Of a stretch of 64,000 nucleotides of DNA, positions 41,684 to 49,729 are shown piece after piece. The translations under genes and the position numbers were made by a program. Position 1 is the stretch's first letter, and every line of letters begins with the position of its first letter. Source of the DNA: ZC4RG30 sp039932715 (GTDB taxonomy: Bacteria > Pseudomonadota > Gammaproteobacteria > Steroidobacterales > Steroidobacteraceae); the NCBI GenBank assembly GCA_039932715.1, contig JBDTPN010000002.1, forward strand, positions 1-64,000, in the 5' to 3' direction. The notes under the pieces are model-generated. The model did no database searches and was not told the origin of the DNA. It was given only the letters and a program-made list of their open reading frames with translations.

Positions 41684-42432
41684 GGATCAAGGCCTGGATC
41701 ATGGTTGCGGCCCTGGTGAGCTTTCACCCAGTGCATGATGTCAATGCCCAGGAGGCCGCGCGCACTACCGCGCCTGCGAATTTCGCAGGGACCTGGCTTC
41801 CCGACGCGCGTCGCGCTGATGCCTGGCCTAAAGACCTTCCGCTTGCGCCGGTTGCACGCAGGTTCATGCAGGATTTTGATCCCGATGCCAGCGACCCCAC
41901 CACGTTCTGCATGCCCATGGGCACACCACGCAACATGCTGCAGACTGCTTATCCGCTCGAGATCGTGCAAACCCCGCAGCGTCTCGTCATTGTGCTGCAG
42001 CCCAACCTTGCCAATGCGGAGGTGCGCCGAATACCGCTGGATGGGCGCGAGTTGCCTGCAGCGCCGGATCCTTCCTGGTACGGAACATCGCGCGGCCGCT
42101 GGGAGGGTGCCACGCTGCGCATCGAGACCTCCGGCTTGCGAGAGGATGCGATCATCAGTGAGAACGGCCTGCCGCATAGCGGACAGCTGCGGGTCATCGA
42201 GCGATTGCGCATCGTCAACGATGGCGCACACGGCAAGGTCCTGATCGATGACATCGAGTTGCACGATCCGCAGGCCTATCTGGAGCCATTGAGGACACGC
42301 CGCTATTTTTCATGGGCACCCAATGCCCGTTTGCACGACGGCACCTGCGTGGAAGCGCTGTGGATCGACAAGCTGTGGCGCGACCGGCTGCAGGAGCATG
42401 CGCAGCCCGCGCATGGAGAGTCGCCGCGATGA
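41680..42432 (+). CDS. Secreted protein of unknown function, GRWEG family, member 1
   Basis: 250 residues; signal peptide 1-23 (VHDVNAQE). Contains NFAGTWLPDARRADAWPKD, FCMPMGTPRNMLQTAYPLEI and GTSRGRWEGATLRIETSGL. The same layout recurs in the next gene (FSGVWFPDPKASGRWP, GLSHGHWEGSELVVETTHL), so the two are tandem paralogues. The GxWEGxxLxxET motif recalls lipocalin-like or beta-barrel domains, but I cannot name the family. 4-nt overlap with genes on both sides, so it is made with the DUF6152 protein. Confidence 0.82.
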   Translation: MRIKAWIMVAALVSFHPVHDVNAQEAARTTAPANFAGTWLPDARRADAWPKDLPLAPVARRFMQDFDPDASDPTTFCMPMGTPRNMLQTAYPLEIVQTPQRLVIVLQPNLANAEVRRIPLDGRELPAAPDPSWYGTSRGRWEGATLRIETSGLREDAIISENGLPHSGQLRVIERLRIVNDGAHGKVLIDDIELHDPQAYLEPLRTRRYFSWAPNARLHDGTCVEALWIDKLWRDRLQEHAQPAHGESPR

Positions 42433-43151
42433 ACCGCTACCTATCAGCGCTGGCGGTTGCCACGATTTGCATGGCCCAGATGCCCCTGGTTCTCAGTGCC
42501 GGGAAGCAGCCGCGACCTGACTTCTCCGGTGTGTGGTTTCCAGACCCTAAGGCCAGCGGCCGCTGGCCGACAGAACGTCCGTTTACGCCCGCGATGGCTG
42601 CCGCCCGGGCGCTATGGACGCGTACGTATACGCCAATCGATCTCACCCGGGACGATGAGAATATTTCCTGCGTACCCTACACGCTGCCCTACGTGATGAC
42701 GACCATTACCCAATATCCTTTCGAGATCATCTCCACACCTGAGCGCATCTACCTTCTGACAGAGGTCTTTGGCCAGGTACGACGCATCGATCTGGGCGCA
42801 ACGCAGCAGGGCGACCAGCTTCCCAGCCGCATGGGGCTTTCACATGGGCACTGGGAGGGCTCTGAACTCGTCGTTGAAACCACTCACCTGCTGCCCTTGC
42901 ATGTAGGTCACAGATTTCCCAGCAGCCGTGCGCAAAGCATGGTGGAACGCTTCAGCCTCGTGGAGGGCGGGACTGGCAAGCAACTGCGTGTTCGGGTGAC
43001 GGTCCGCGACCCGCTGGTTTACACGCAGCCGATCGTCGTGCAAATGACATACAAAGCGGCGCCTGACGTGGAGCTGGGGGAGTACATCTGCGGGCAGGAT
43101 CTGTGGGATCAGCACATGGATGGCAGTTCCAGCAAGATCCCCTGGCGCTAG
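42429..43151 (+). CDS. Secreted protein of unknown function, GRWEG family, member 2
   Basis: 240 residues. The ATG at 42429 overlaps the previous stop by 4 nt; a longer start at 42312 would run through the previous gene and is rejected. Signal peptide 1-25 (MPLVLSAGKQ). Conserved blocks match member 1: DFSGVWFPDPKASGRWPTE, ISCVPYTLPYVM, EIISTPERIYLL, GLSHGHWEGSELVVETTHLL and VDPLVYTQPIV-like strand near the end. Last gene of the DUF6152 operon. Function unknown; the trio is probably one exported complex or pathway. Confidence 0.82.
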   Translation: MNRYLSALAVATICMAQMPLVLSAGKQPRPDFSGVWFPDPKASGRWPTERPFTPAMAAARALWTRTYTPIDLTRDDENISCVPYTLPYVMTTITQYPFEIISTPERIYLLTEVFGQVRRIDLGATQQGDQLPSRMGLSHGHWEGSELVVETTHLLPLHVGHRFPSSRAQSMVERFSLVEGGTGKQLRVRVTVRDPLVYTQPIVVQMTYKAAPDVELGEYICGQDLWDQHMDGSSSKIPWR

Positions 43152-43277
43152 GCATGCGACACGCACCGGACTTCATTGTCCTGTGGCGCGATCTGCGCCG
43201 CGAGAAGCTCACGCGTCTGATCGGCACGCGCGATTGAAAGCGTGGCCTGCGCCCGGCGGCGTGTCGATGTCCGCGTT

Positions 43278-44771
43278 ATGATCATGGACATGCCAGACGA
43301 TTATTTTCAGCTCAGTCACGTCAGCGCGGTGCGCCGAATCCTTATCCTGGGGCTGCTGGTGTGTGCGGGCTGCACCACCACGAGCACTCTGGTGGAGGAG
43401 GGGGAACCCACCCTGGTAGCGGAAGAACAGCCATCCCCACAAGAACTGGAAACCCAGGAGGCCCCGGAAGCCGCAGAAGGGGCGGTGCAGGAAGAGGGGG
43501 AGGTTGCTATTGCCGTGGCCGAGTCCGAGCATCGCGAATCCACCCCTGCCAGTGAGGAGCTCGGGGAAGTGGTGGTGCGTGCTCGCGCGCGACATGAGTT
43601 GATCCACGACCTGGTCTCCGAGGCGCAGGCCCTGCTACGGGATGTCGAGCTTAAATATGTGTTCACGGGCAAGGGCAAGCGGGAACTGCTGCGCGGCCGG
43701 CCCGTGGCCTTTGCCCTGTGGAATGAGGCCAGGGAAGAATGGAAGGTGGCCGAGATCGAGATCCCGCGGCCGCCGATCAAGTGGAAACCCGGTGGCAAGC
43801 CCCTGCCGTTCATATTGCGCACACCTGGAATCCAGGCGCGACACGTCAAGGGAACCGGCGCCGAACGGCTGATGTTTGCCTTCTCCAGCGGTGACGAACA
43901 ATTGAAGGTCTACGGCCGGAAATTCCCGGTATTCGACAGCGCCCTGCTCAAGAAGAAGCAATGGCGGGCCGTCGCCCAGACCGCGAAACCCATCGTCTAC
44001 CTGCCGTTCACCGAAGATACTTTCGATCCCCTGTTCGTCAGCGGCGGTAGGGAGTTCCTGCTTTCAACGGCACACAGGGCTATAGACGAGTTGCGTACGG
44101 CGGGGGTACCCAGCGCAGCATTTTCCGGGGAGTTGATGGCCGATGTGGTTCCCGCCCAGGTAATCACCACCCTTGCGGTCATCGAACAAACTGACGACAC
44201 CGATTACGTGGCGAAGAGTGTGGAAGCAGTCAACGAAGTGCTGAGCCAGTACGGACTCAAGCGCGAAGAGGCGTACCGTTACAGTGTCTCGAAGGCGGCC
44301 GCCATTGGCCCCATGCAGTTCACGAACAAGCGGGGCAAAGGAACCTATTCACTGGTGGTCAGGCGATGCCCGGGGGCCAGGCTCGATCCCAACTTCGAAC
44401 GCGGCGCCACAAATCTGCTCAACTCCATGAAAGCGGCCATCTGCCTCATGGACATCGAGTTGTCGCAGATGCGTCCCGACATCCAGCTTGCGTACCGTAC
44501 CAACCCCACGGTACTTGGCATCTTTCCCGTGGCCGCATACAACGGCGGTCCGCGCAACGTGAACAAGCTCTATGGGGTGATGAACAGAACCGGGGTGAAG
44601 CTCGAAGATCTGCGCCGCCCCGGGGAGCAGTCTGAAGACCAGCCCGTCACCTGCCCGTGCTTCTGGCAACAGGACGCAACTGGTGTGCGGCCCGTGTCGA
44701 TCCCCAAGTACAATAACGAGAATCGCTGGTACGTCGAAAAATACCAGAGCATCCTCGGCAAATTCGAGTGA
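43278..44771 (+). CDS. Lytic transglycosylase-like lipoprotein
   Basis: About 497 residues. A lipobox LVCAGC follows residues MPDDYFQLSHVSAVRR. A long acidic linker (EEGEPTLVAEEQPSPQE to SEELGEV, about 60 residues) comes next. The C-terminal domain has an SLT lysozyme-like layout: the likely catalytic Glu in LAVIEQTDDTDYV, AAAIGPMQFTN (the GxMQ motif) and VAAYNGGPRNV. It should cleave glycan strands of peptidoglycan from the outer membrane. The start is uncertain: GTG 43242 and ATGs at 43278, 43284 and 43290 are in frame and none has a strong ribosome site. Single gene; the GtrA cluster follows after 79 nt. Confidence 0.85.
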   Translation: MIMDMPDDYFQLSHVSAVRRILILGLLVCAGCTTTSTLVEEGEPTLVAEEQPSPQELETQEAPEAAEGAVQEEGEVAIAVAESEHRESTPASEELGEVVVRARARHELIHDLVSEAQALLRDVELKYVFTGKGKRELLRGRPVAFALWNEAREEWKVAEIEIPRPPIKWKPGGKPLPFILRTPGIQARHVKGTGAERLMFAFSSGDEQLKVYGRKFPVFDSALLKKKQWRAVAQTAKPIVYLPFTEDTFDPLFVSGGREFLLSTAHRAIDELRTAGVPSAAFSGELMADVVPAQVITTLAVIEQTDDTDYVAKSVEAVNEVLSQYGLKREEAYRYSVSKAAAIGPMQFTNKRGKGTYSLVVRRCPGARLDPNFERGATNLLNSMKAAICLMDIELSQMRPDIQLAYRTNPTVLGIFPVAAYNGGPRNVNKLYGVMNRTGVKLEDLRRPGEQSEDQPVTCPCFWQQDATGVRPVSIPKYNNENRWYVEKYQSILGKFE

Positions 44772-44850
44772 GAGTCGCCCCAGGGGCGAGTAACCCCTGA
44801 GCCGCCGGCAAATATCAGGTCGGGATCCACCGGACTTTTCCAGCCAAGAC

Positions 44851-45213
44851 ATGCATCAGTTTCTCCGCTATTCACTCGTCGGCGCGGTTGGCACGGCAGT
44901 GCAATATGCGATCCTCGTCTCTCTGGTGCGGGCGGGCCTGGCGCCTGCAGTCGCAGCCTCGACCACCGGCGCGATCGCTGGGGGGCTTGTGAACTACTAC
45001 CTAAACAGTCGTTGGACATTCGGCAGCGGCCACGCTCATAGAATTGCGCTGCCGCGCTTCGCGACCGTTGCGCTGGCCGGAATTGGCCTCAATGCTATAG
45101 TGATGACCGGCATGATCACCTATCTCGGTGCCCACTATCTTCTAGCGCAGCTTGTCGCCACTGGCGCAGTGCTTGTTGCGGGTTTTTTTGCAAACCGGGC
45201 ATGGACATTCTGA
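44851..45213 (+). CDS. GtrA-like membrane protein
   Basis: 120 residues with four membrane segments; a GtrA family protein. FLRYSLVGAVGTAVQYAILV and VNYYLNSRWTFGS are family marks. GtrA proteins are thought to help flip undecaprenyl-phosphate sugar from the cytosol to the outer leaflet. The 3' end overlaps the GT2 gene by 13 nt. The group GtrA - GT2 - GT39 is the known three-part pathway for adding a sugar to a surface or envelope glycan. Confidence 0.93.
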   Translation: MHQFLRYSLVGAVGTAVQYAILVSLVRAGLAPAVAASTTGAIAGGLVNYYLNSRWTFGSGHAHRIALPRFATVALAGIGLNAIVMTGMITYLGAHYLLAQLVATGAVLVAGFFANRAWTF

Positions 45214-46220
45214 CGCCCCCCACACCTCGCGTTGCCAGGCAATCACTTTCAGTGGTGGTTCCCGTGTACAACGAGGCGGAAGTATTGCCAGAGTTCCATC
45301 GTCGGGTATCGGCAGTATTGGATACGCTCGGCGCCGATTTCGATACCGAGATCGTGTACGTAAACGATGGCAGCGATGACGCCAGTATCGATTTCCTCGT
45401 GAGCCTCCATCAATCCGCCGCGCCAGTGACTGTCGTCGACTTGTCGCGGAATTTCGGCAAGGAAGCCGCCACCAGCGCCGGGCTGGACCATGCGCGTGGC
45501 GATGCGATCATCATCATCGATTCCGATCTGCAGGATCCGCCGGAGCTGATGCCCGACATGGTGCGGGCGTGGCAGTCCGGCAGCGACGTGGTACGCATGC
45601 GCCGCGCGAGCCGGGCCAACGAAAGCTGGTTCAAGAAGACGACGGCGCGCTGGTTCTACAGGATGATCGGTCGCGTCAGTGAAATCGAGATCCCACCTGA
45701 CGTCGGCGACTTCCGCCTGTTGTCCCGCCGCGCGGTTGACGCGCTTATGCGCTTCCCTGAGCGCACCCGGTTCATGAAAGGCCTGTATGCCTGGATCGGC
45801 TTTCCGACGGCGGAGATTACCTATGATCGCGACGGTCGCTTCGCGGGGGAATCCAAGTGGAACTACTGGCAGCTATGGAATTTCGCGCTCGAAGGTATAA
45901 CGTCGTTCTCTGTCGGACCCCTCAAGCTTGCGAGCTATATCGGTTTCCTTACAGCCGTCAGTGCTTTCGCCTATGGCGCATATGTCGTTGCCAAGACGCT
46001 TCTTTACGGAGACCCGGTGCGCGGCTATCCGACCTTGCTTGTGGTGGTGCTTTCGCTCGGCGGCCTGCAGCTCATGGCGCTTGGCATCATCGGCGAATAC
46101 CTGGCGCGCGTGTTCATTGACGTCAAGGCACGGCCTCTCTACCTCGTCCAGCGCGTCCTGACATCAGCACATCCGTTGCCTCTTTCGACGCGCAAGACAG
46201 AGTCATGGCAATCGCGCTGA
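45201..46220 (+). CDS. GT2 glycosyltransferase, GtrB/dolichol-phosphate-mannose synthase-like
   Basis: 339 residues. The GT-A domain has VVPVYNEAEVLPEFH at the start, VNDGSDDASIDFL (first DxD-like) and IIDSDLQDPPELM (the DxD motif). SKWNYWQLWNFALEGITSF and two C-terminal membrane segments (about 225-245 and 262-285) are typical of GtrB/ArnC-like enzymes that load a sugar on undecaprenyl phosphate. Overlaps the GtrA gene by 13 nt and the GT39 gene by 16 nt. Confidence 0.94.
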   Translation: MDILTPPTPRVARQSLSVVVPVYNEAEVLPEFHRRVSAVLDTLGADFDTEIVYVNDGSDDASIDFLVSLHQSAAPVTVVDLSRNFGKEAATSAGLDHARGDAIIIIDSDLQDPPELMPDMVRAWQSGSDVVRMRRASRANESWFKKTTARWFYRMIGRVSEIEIPPDVGDFRLLSRRAVDALMRFPERTRFMKGLYAWIGFPTAEITYDRDGRFAGESKWNYWQLWNFALEGITSFSVGPLKLASYIGFLTAVSAFAYGAYVVAKTLLYGDPVRGYPTLLVVVLSLGGLQLMALGIIGEYLARVFIDVKARPLYLVQRVLTSAHPLPLSTRKTESWQSR

Positions 46221-47677
46221 CATCCCGGGAACGGCGCGGGCTCGTGATAGGCATCACGTTGCTCATAGTCGTGCGCCTTGCCACGCTCGGAGCGTACCCG
46301 GTCATGGACTCCACAGAGTCACGCTACGCCGAGATCGCACGCAAGATGCTTGAGACCGGCGATTGGCTGATGCCGCAGTTCGCATATGGCGTCCCGTTCT
46401 GGGGCAAGCCGCCGCTGTCGACGTGGCTCTCCGCAGCATCGATGTGGGCATTTGGCGTCAATGAATTCGCGGCGCGACTGCCGTCGCTGCTGTTGCTGCT
46501 GGGGTGTGGAGCACTCGTGGTCATTCTGGCTCGCCTCCGTGCCGGTCGTGACGCTGCGTTGCTGGCGGGCACATTCTTCGCCACCACACTCAGCGTATTC
46601 CTTGCAGCCGGGGCCGTCATGACGGACGCGGCCCTGCTGCTTGGCACCACGCTATCAATGGCCGGGTTCTGGATTGCCGTGGATTCTTACGCGTCACCGC
46701 GGCGAATTGCCGGATACGCGTTCTTCGTGGGCCTGGCCATCGGCATGATGGCAAAGGGGCCTGTCGCCCTGGTACTGACCTTCGTCCCGATCGGAGCCTG
46801 GACCCTGTGGACACGGTCATGGGGAAAGGTGTGGTCAGGTTTGCCCTGGGTCACTGGCACCTTGCTCGCAGCAATTCTTGCTGTGCCGTGGTACGTCGCC
46901 GCGGAACGTGCGACGCCCGGGTTTCTGGAATATTTCATTGTCGGTGAGCACTGGAAGCGTTTCGTCGAGCCAGGCTGGAAAGGTGACCTCTACGGTGGGG
47001 CTCACTCGCAGCCGCACGGGTTGATCTGGCTGTTCTGGATCGCGGCTGCGTTGCCGTGGTCGTTGCCAGCGATCGGCTGGCTGGTACGCGTGGTGACGTT
47101 CCGGCGTGACACTTTGCGTACGCTCGTCAGGGACTCGTGGCAAGTGTACCTGTTGCTGTGGACAGTGACGCCGATGCTGTTTTTCACGATGGCGGGCAAC
47201 ATACTCGCGACCTACGTGCTGCCTGGAATACCAGCCTTTGCGCTGCTGTTGGCGGCAATCTGGCGTACCCCAGCTGCTGATGCGCGGATGGTGCGGGTGC
47301 CGCCACGCCATGGGATCGCCGCCGCTGCGTTCCTTTCGATCGTGGCTGTTGGTGTAGTAGCGGCCATGGGGACTACCTTCCAGACACAGTTGTCGCAACG
47401 CAAGCTGGTCCGTACCTACGAAGCAGTTCGAGCCAGCGCCGATCAGCGCCTCGTCTACGTCGAGAAGATGCCGATCTCCGCCGATTTCTACTCGCATGGC
47501 AAGGCGATTCTGGTGACCGATTTCGCCGGATTGCAGCGCTATCTCACTGACGGCACTGCCGATTTCGTCGTTGTTCGCGCGAAAGGTCTAGAAGCGCTGC
47601 CGCCCGACGCCCGTGCCCACCTGGTTGATGTCGGCTCGTTCGGAGGCTATCGGCTATTGCGGGAAGGGTCCGGCTGA
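46205..47677 (+). CDS. GT39/ArnT-like glycosyltransferase
   Basis: 490 residues with about 12 membrane segments, a polyprenyl-P-sugar-dependent transferase. Near the start, YPVMDSTESRYAEIARKML is the GT39 signature with the acidic catalytic residue; GKPPLSTWLSAASMWAFG is the next conserved loop. It moves the sugar made by the GT2 enzyme to its final acceptor, such as lipid A, O-antigen or protein. A C-terminal periplasmic domain (about 380-490) ends with GSFGGYRLL. Overlaps the GT2 gene by 16 nt. Confidence 0.92.
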   Translation: MAIALTSRERRGLVIGITLLIVVRLATLGAYPVMDSTESRYAEIARKMLETGDWLMPQFAYGVPFWGKPPLSTWLSAASMWAFGVNEFAARLPSLLLLLGCGALVVILARLRAGRDAALLAGTFFATTLSVFLAAGAVMTDAALLLGTTLSMAGFWIAVDSYASPRRIAGYAFFVGLAIGMMAKGPVALVLTFVPIGAWTLWTRSWGKVWSGLPWVTGTLLAAILAVPWYVAAERATPGFLEYFIVGEHWKRFVEPGWKGDLYGGAHSQPHGLIWLFWIAAALPWSLPAIGWLVRVVTFRRDTLRTLVRDSWQVYLLLWTVTPMLFFTMAGNILATYVLPGIPAFALLLAAIWRTPAADARMVRVPPRHGIAAAAFLSIVAVGVVAAMGTTFQTQLSQRKLVRTYEAVRASADQRLVYVEKMPISADFYSHGKAILVTDFAGLQRYLTDGTADFVVVRAKGLEALPPDARAHLVDVGSFGGYRLLREGSG

Positions 47678-47725
47678 AGGCCGGACATTCAGGGTTGCCC
47701 GTGTGTGTTCGACGAGTATGGATGC

Positions 47726-48055
47726 TCAATCGAAGCGGTATTCCGTCCCCAGTAGCAGGCTGGTTCTGCCGCCAATAAAACTGGCTTCGGCGCGAAAATG
47801 CCAGGTGTGGTTGAGCGAATACTGCACGCCCGCAAGCATGTTCCATATGTCCACTGGATTCTTGAGGAGACTGTATTGAATGGATGTATCGGGGGCGTTG
47901 CCGTTCGCCCAGTCCTGGATTTTCGCCGAGAAATTGTTGCAGGGAACCTTGCGCGGATCATTGGGACGCAGCGCATCGCACCGCGCCTGGATGTTGTCCG
48001 CAGTTGATTGTTGCGGGGGTCCGACCACTTCGGCGAGCTGCACGGAACCTGCGGC
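47726..48055 (-). pseudogene. Truncated outer-membrane beta-barrel gene (3' end only)
   Basis: On the minus strand about 105 codons look like the end of an outer-membrane protein: NIQARCDALRPNDPRKVPC, IQYSLLKNPVDIWNM, LAGVQYSLNHTWHFRAE and the final strand RTSLLLGTEYRFD with an aromatic near the end. Alternating hydrophobic residues fit barrel strands. No signal peptide or upstream barrel part is found; beyond about 48055 the sequence belongs to the opposite-strand lipoprotein. It is read as a 5'-truncated remnant. The family could not be named. Confidence 0.6.
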
Positions 48056-48512
48056 GCCATTGCGGCAATTGTGCTGGGAGTCTTTGCGCTGGCTTCTGGC
48101 TTCTGGCTGCGCAGGCGCCAAGCCCACGCCGGATGCAGCGCTTGAGGAAACTGCAAGGGAACTCAGGGAGTCGGTAGCCAGCAATATCCCTGACCACAAT
48201 CGCAAGGAGCAGATGCTGGCCCTGGTAGACCAGATTGAATCGAACCAGAGCGACTTCAGCGCGGTGGCATTGGAATTCGTCGGTAAATTTCGCAAACTCA
48301 ATACGAACTATGACGCGCCCCGGGCCAGCTTCGACGAGTTGTTCTCCGAGTTTCAGGTGCAACGCATCCAGTCGCGCGACAGGATTCTTGATCTGCACTT
48401 CCGGTTTGCTGCGCTCGCGACAGCCGACGAGTGGGCGCGCATCGGACGGGTTGAAGCGAAGATATACGACGAACTGGTAATAGCCCGCGCACGGCAGGCA
48501 GGCACAACGTGA
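48011..48512 (+). pseudogene. Lipoprotein gene disrupted at a 7-bp tandem repeat
   Basis: From about 48075 one frame reads IVLGVFALASG (hydrophobic core of a lipoprotein signal) but then runs to FWLRRRQAHAGCSA and a stop. Another frame reads LASGCAGAKPTPDAALEETA and continues as a helical, charged protein to 48512 (KEQMLALVDQIESNQSDF, VQRIQSRDRILDLHFRF). The shift is exactly at CTGGCTT x2 plus CTGGCT (48089-48108). Removing one 7-bp unit joins both frames into ALASGC-AGAKP, a perfect lipobox. So the repeat gained a unit or the locus is variable. As it stands only weak TTG starts (48060, 48069) could make the mature part. Function unknown. Confidence 0.68.
48089..48108 (+). repeat. 7-bp tandem repeat CTGGCTT (2.9 copies)
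   Basis: Two full CTGGCTT units plus CTGGCT lie inside the signal-peptide codons of a lipoprotein gene. Because 7 is not a multiple of 3, each unit gained or lost changes the reading frame; one unit fewer restores a canonical lipobox. It is a candidate slippage site. Confidence 0.75.
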
Positions 48513-48926
48513 ATGCCTTCTCGAGGCACCGCGGCCAGGTGCTGATACTGCTGGCTGCATATATTTTCTTCGGCGGTGCTGCCTCCACCGCGCTGCTTTA
48601 TCTTCATGGCAATTCGCCACGCGAATTGAAGAAGGCCGTTCAAAACGTAGTCACGAGACTCGCGCAGAAATGCAGTCCGGTCGGGCATCGACCAATGGGC
48701 CAAGGCGTTGAAGACGCAGGACAAGGGTCTTGGCAAGGCACGCAAGAGCATGGTGAAACTGGTCAAGCGGCACGATGCGGCACGATCGGAAGCCGACGCA
48801 ATTGCGAAACAGGCGGACGAATCAATCCGCGCGATGGATAGTGCCTTTCTGGATGCCCGATTCCAGCTAAAGGGCCAGCTCACGCAAATGGAGTGGGATG
48901 CGCTGTGGGCGCAACTGGATAAATAG
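48509..48926 (+). pseudogene. Single-pass membrane protein gene with a +1 frameshift
   Basis: Frame 1 (GTG 48509) gives a membrane anchor: VLILLAAYIFFGGAASTALL, then SPRELKKAVQNVVT. A second frame continues from about 48657 with DSRRNAVRSGIDQWAKALK, GKARKSMVKLVKRHDAARSE and ends QMEWDALWAQLDK at 48926. Deleting one base near 48656 joins the two into one ~138-residue protein, so a one-base insertion (or an assembly error) splits the gene. Its start overlaps the stop of the lipoprotein gene, so the two were a pair. Charged helical tail; function unknown. Confidence 0.68.
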
Positions 48927-49024
48927 CGAATTTCGCAGGAAATTTGGTAGGATCCCAAGCAGGCGGCCCTGTTGGGGCCGTTGTGCGCTACGGGGGTAAT
49001 CGGGCCTTCAACGGAGGCGGCCCA

Positions 49025-49729
49025 ATGGCCAGTCAGGCAGGAAGCCGGCACCATCGATTGTGGACGAATCTCATGGATTCGTCCGAATCCCTGCTGACCG
49101 CCACAGCCCGCAATGGGTCTGGAGAAATCGCCGACGCGGCCAGCCTGCTGCTGGGCGACGTGGGCACCTGGCGTACCTGGGAATCCGAGTTTGGCAGTTC
49201 GCTACGGGCGGTGACGTTGCCCTGGCGCCTTGAAGAGCAGGTGCGTGCGCTGCGGCTGGTGGGCTTTTCTTCGATACACCGCGCCACGCCATTCCGCCAT
49301 ATTCGCGACCGCCGTTTGCGTGGCCATAATCGCCGGCGCGTCATCAGTGGACTGCACAACCGGCAAAGCTATGCACGGGCGATGATCGCGGAGCATCGCA
49401 ATTACATCCGCAACACCTGCAGCCTGGTCTGTTCGGCGCATATCGGCGAATCCATATTCGGCGACAGCATTTTTTCGCAGTCCGTCAGCCGCTATCAAGG
49501 GTTGTACGCAGATTATTTCCAAGTGTACTGCGCGGTGAATTTTCTTGATGAGGCTGAGGCAGCGGCGCAACAGGCGTTGTTACCCTTGCTGCGGCTTCAG
49601 GTGGATGAACTGCGCAATGCGATACTCGACTACCCGAAACGCGCCACCTGGTTGCTGGGGGAAATCGACATTCGCAAGCCCGTTGGCGATACCCAGCGCC
49701 TGCCTCGATTGAATCGGCATGTTCCCTGA
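49025..49729 (+). CDS. Protein of unknown function (234 aa)
   Basis: The ATG at 49025 follows GGAGG at good distance; the ORF runs upstream to 48944 without a better start. There is no signal peptide or membrane segment. The sequence is basic in the middle (HIRDRRLRGHNRRRVISGLH) with NRQSYARAMIAEHRNYIR, Cys-containing NTCSLVCSAHIG, and a helical end (LLPLLRLQVDELRNAILDYP). I do not recognise a family. The 3' end overlaps the start of the Glu/Leu dehydrogenase gene by 11 nt, so the two are co-translated, which suggests a link to amino-acid or nitrogen metabolism. It may be a nucleic-acid or protein-binding partner. Confidence 0.8.
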   Translation: MASQAGSRHHRLWTNLMDSSESLLTATARNGSGEIADAASLLLGDVGTWRTWESEFGSSLRAVTLPWRLEEQVRALRLVGFSSIHRATPFRHIRDRRLRGHNRRRVISGLHNRQSYARAMIAEHRNYIRNTCSLVCSAHIGESIFGDSIFSQSVSRYQGLYADYFQVYCAVNFLDEAEAAAQQALLPLLRLQVDELRNAILDYPKRATWLLGEIDIRKPVGDTQRLPRLNRHVP

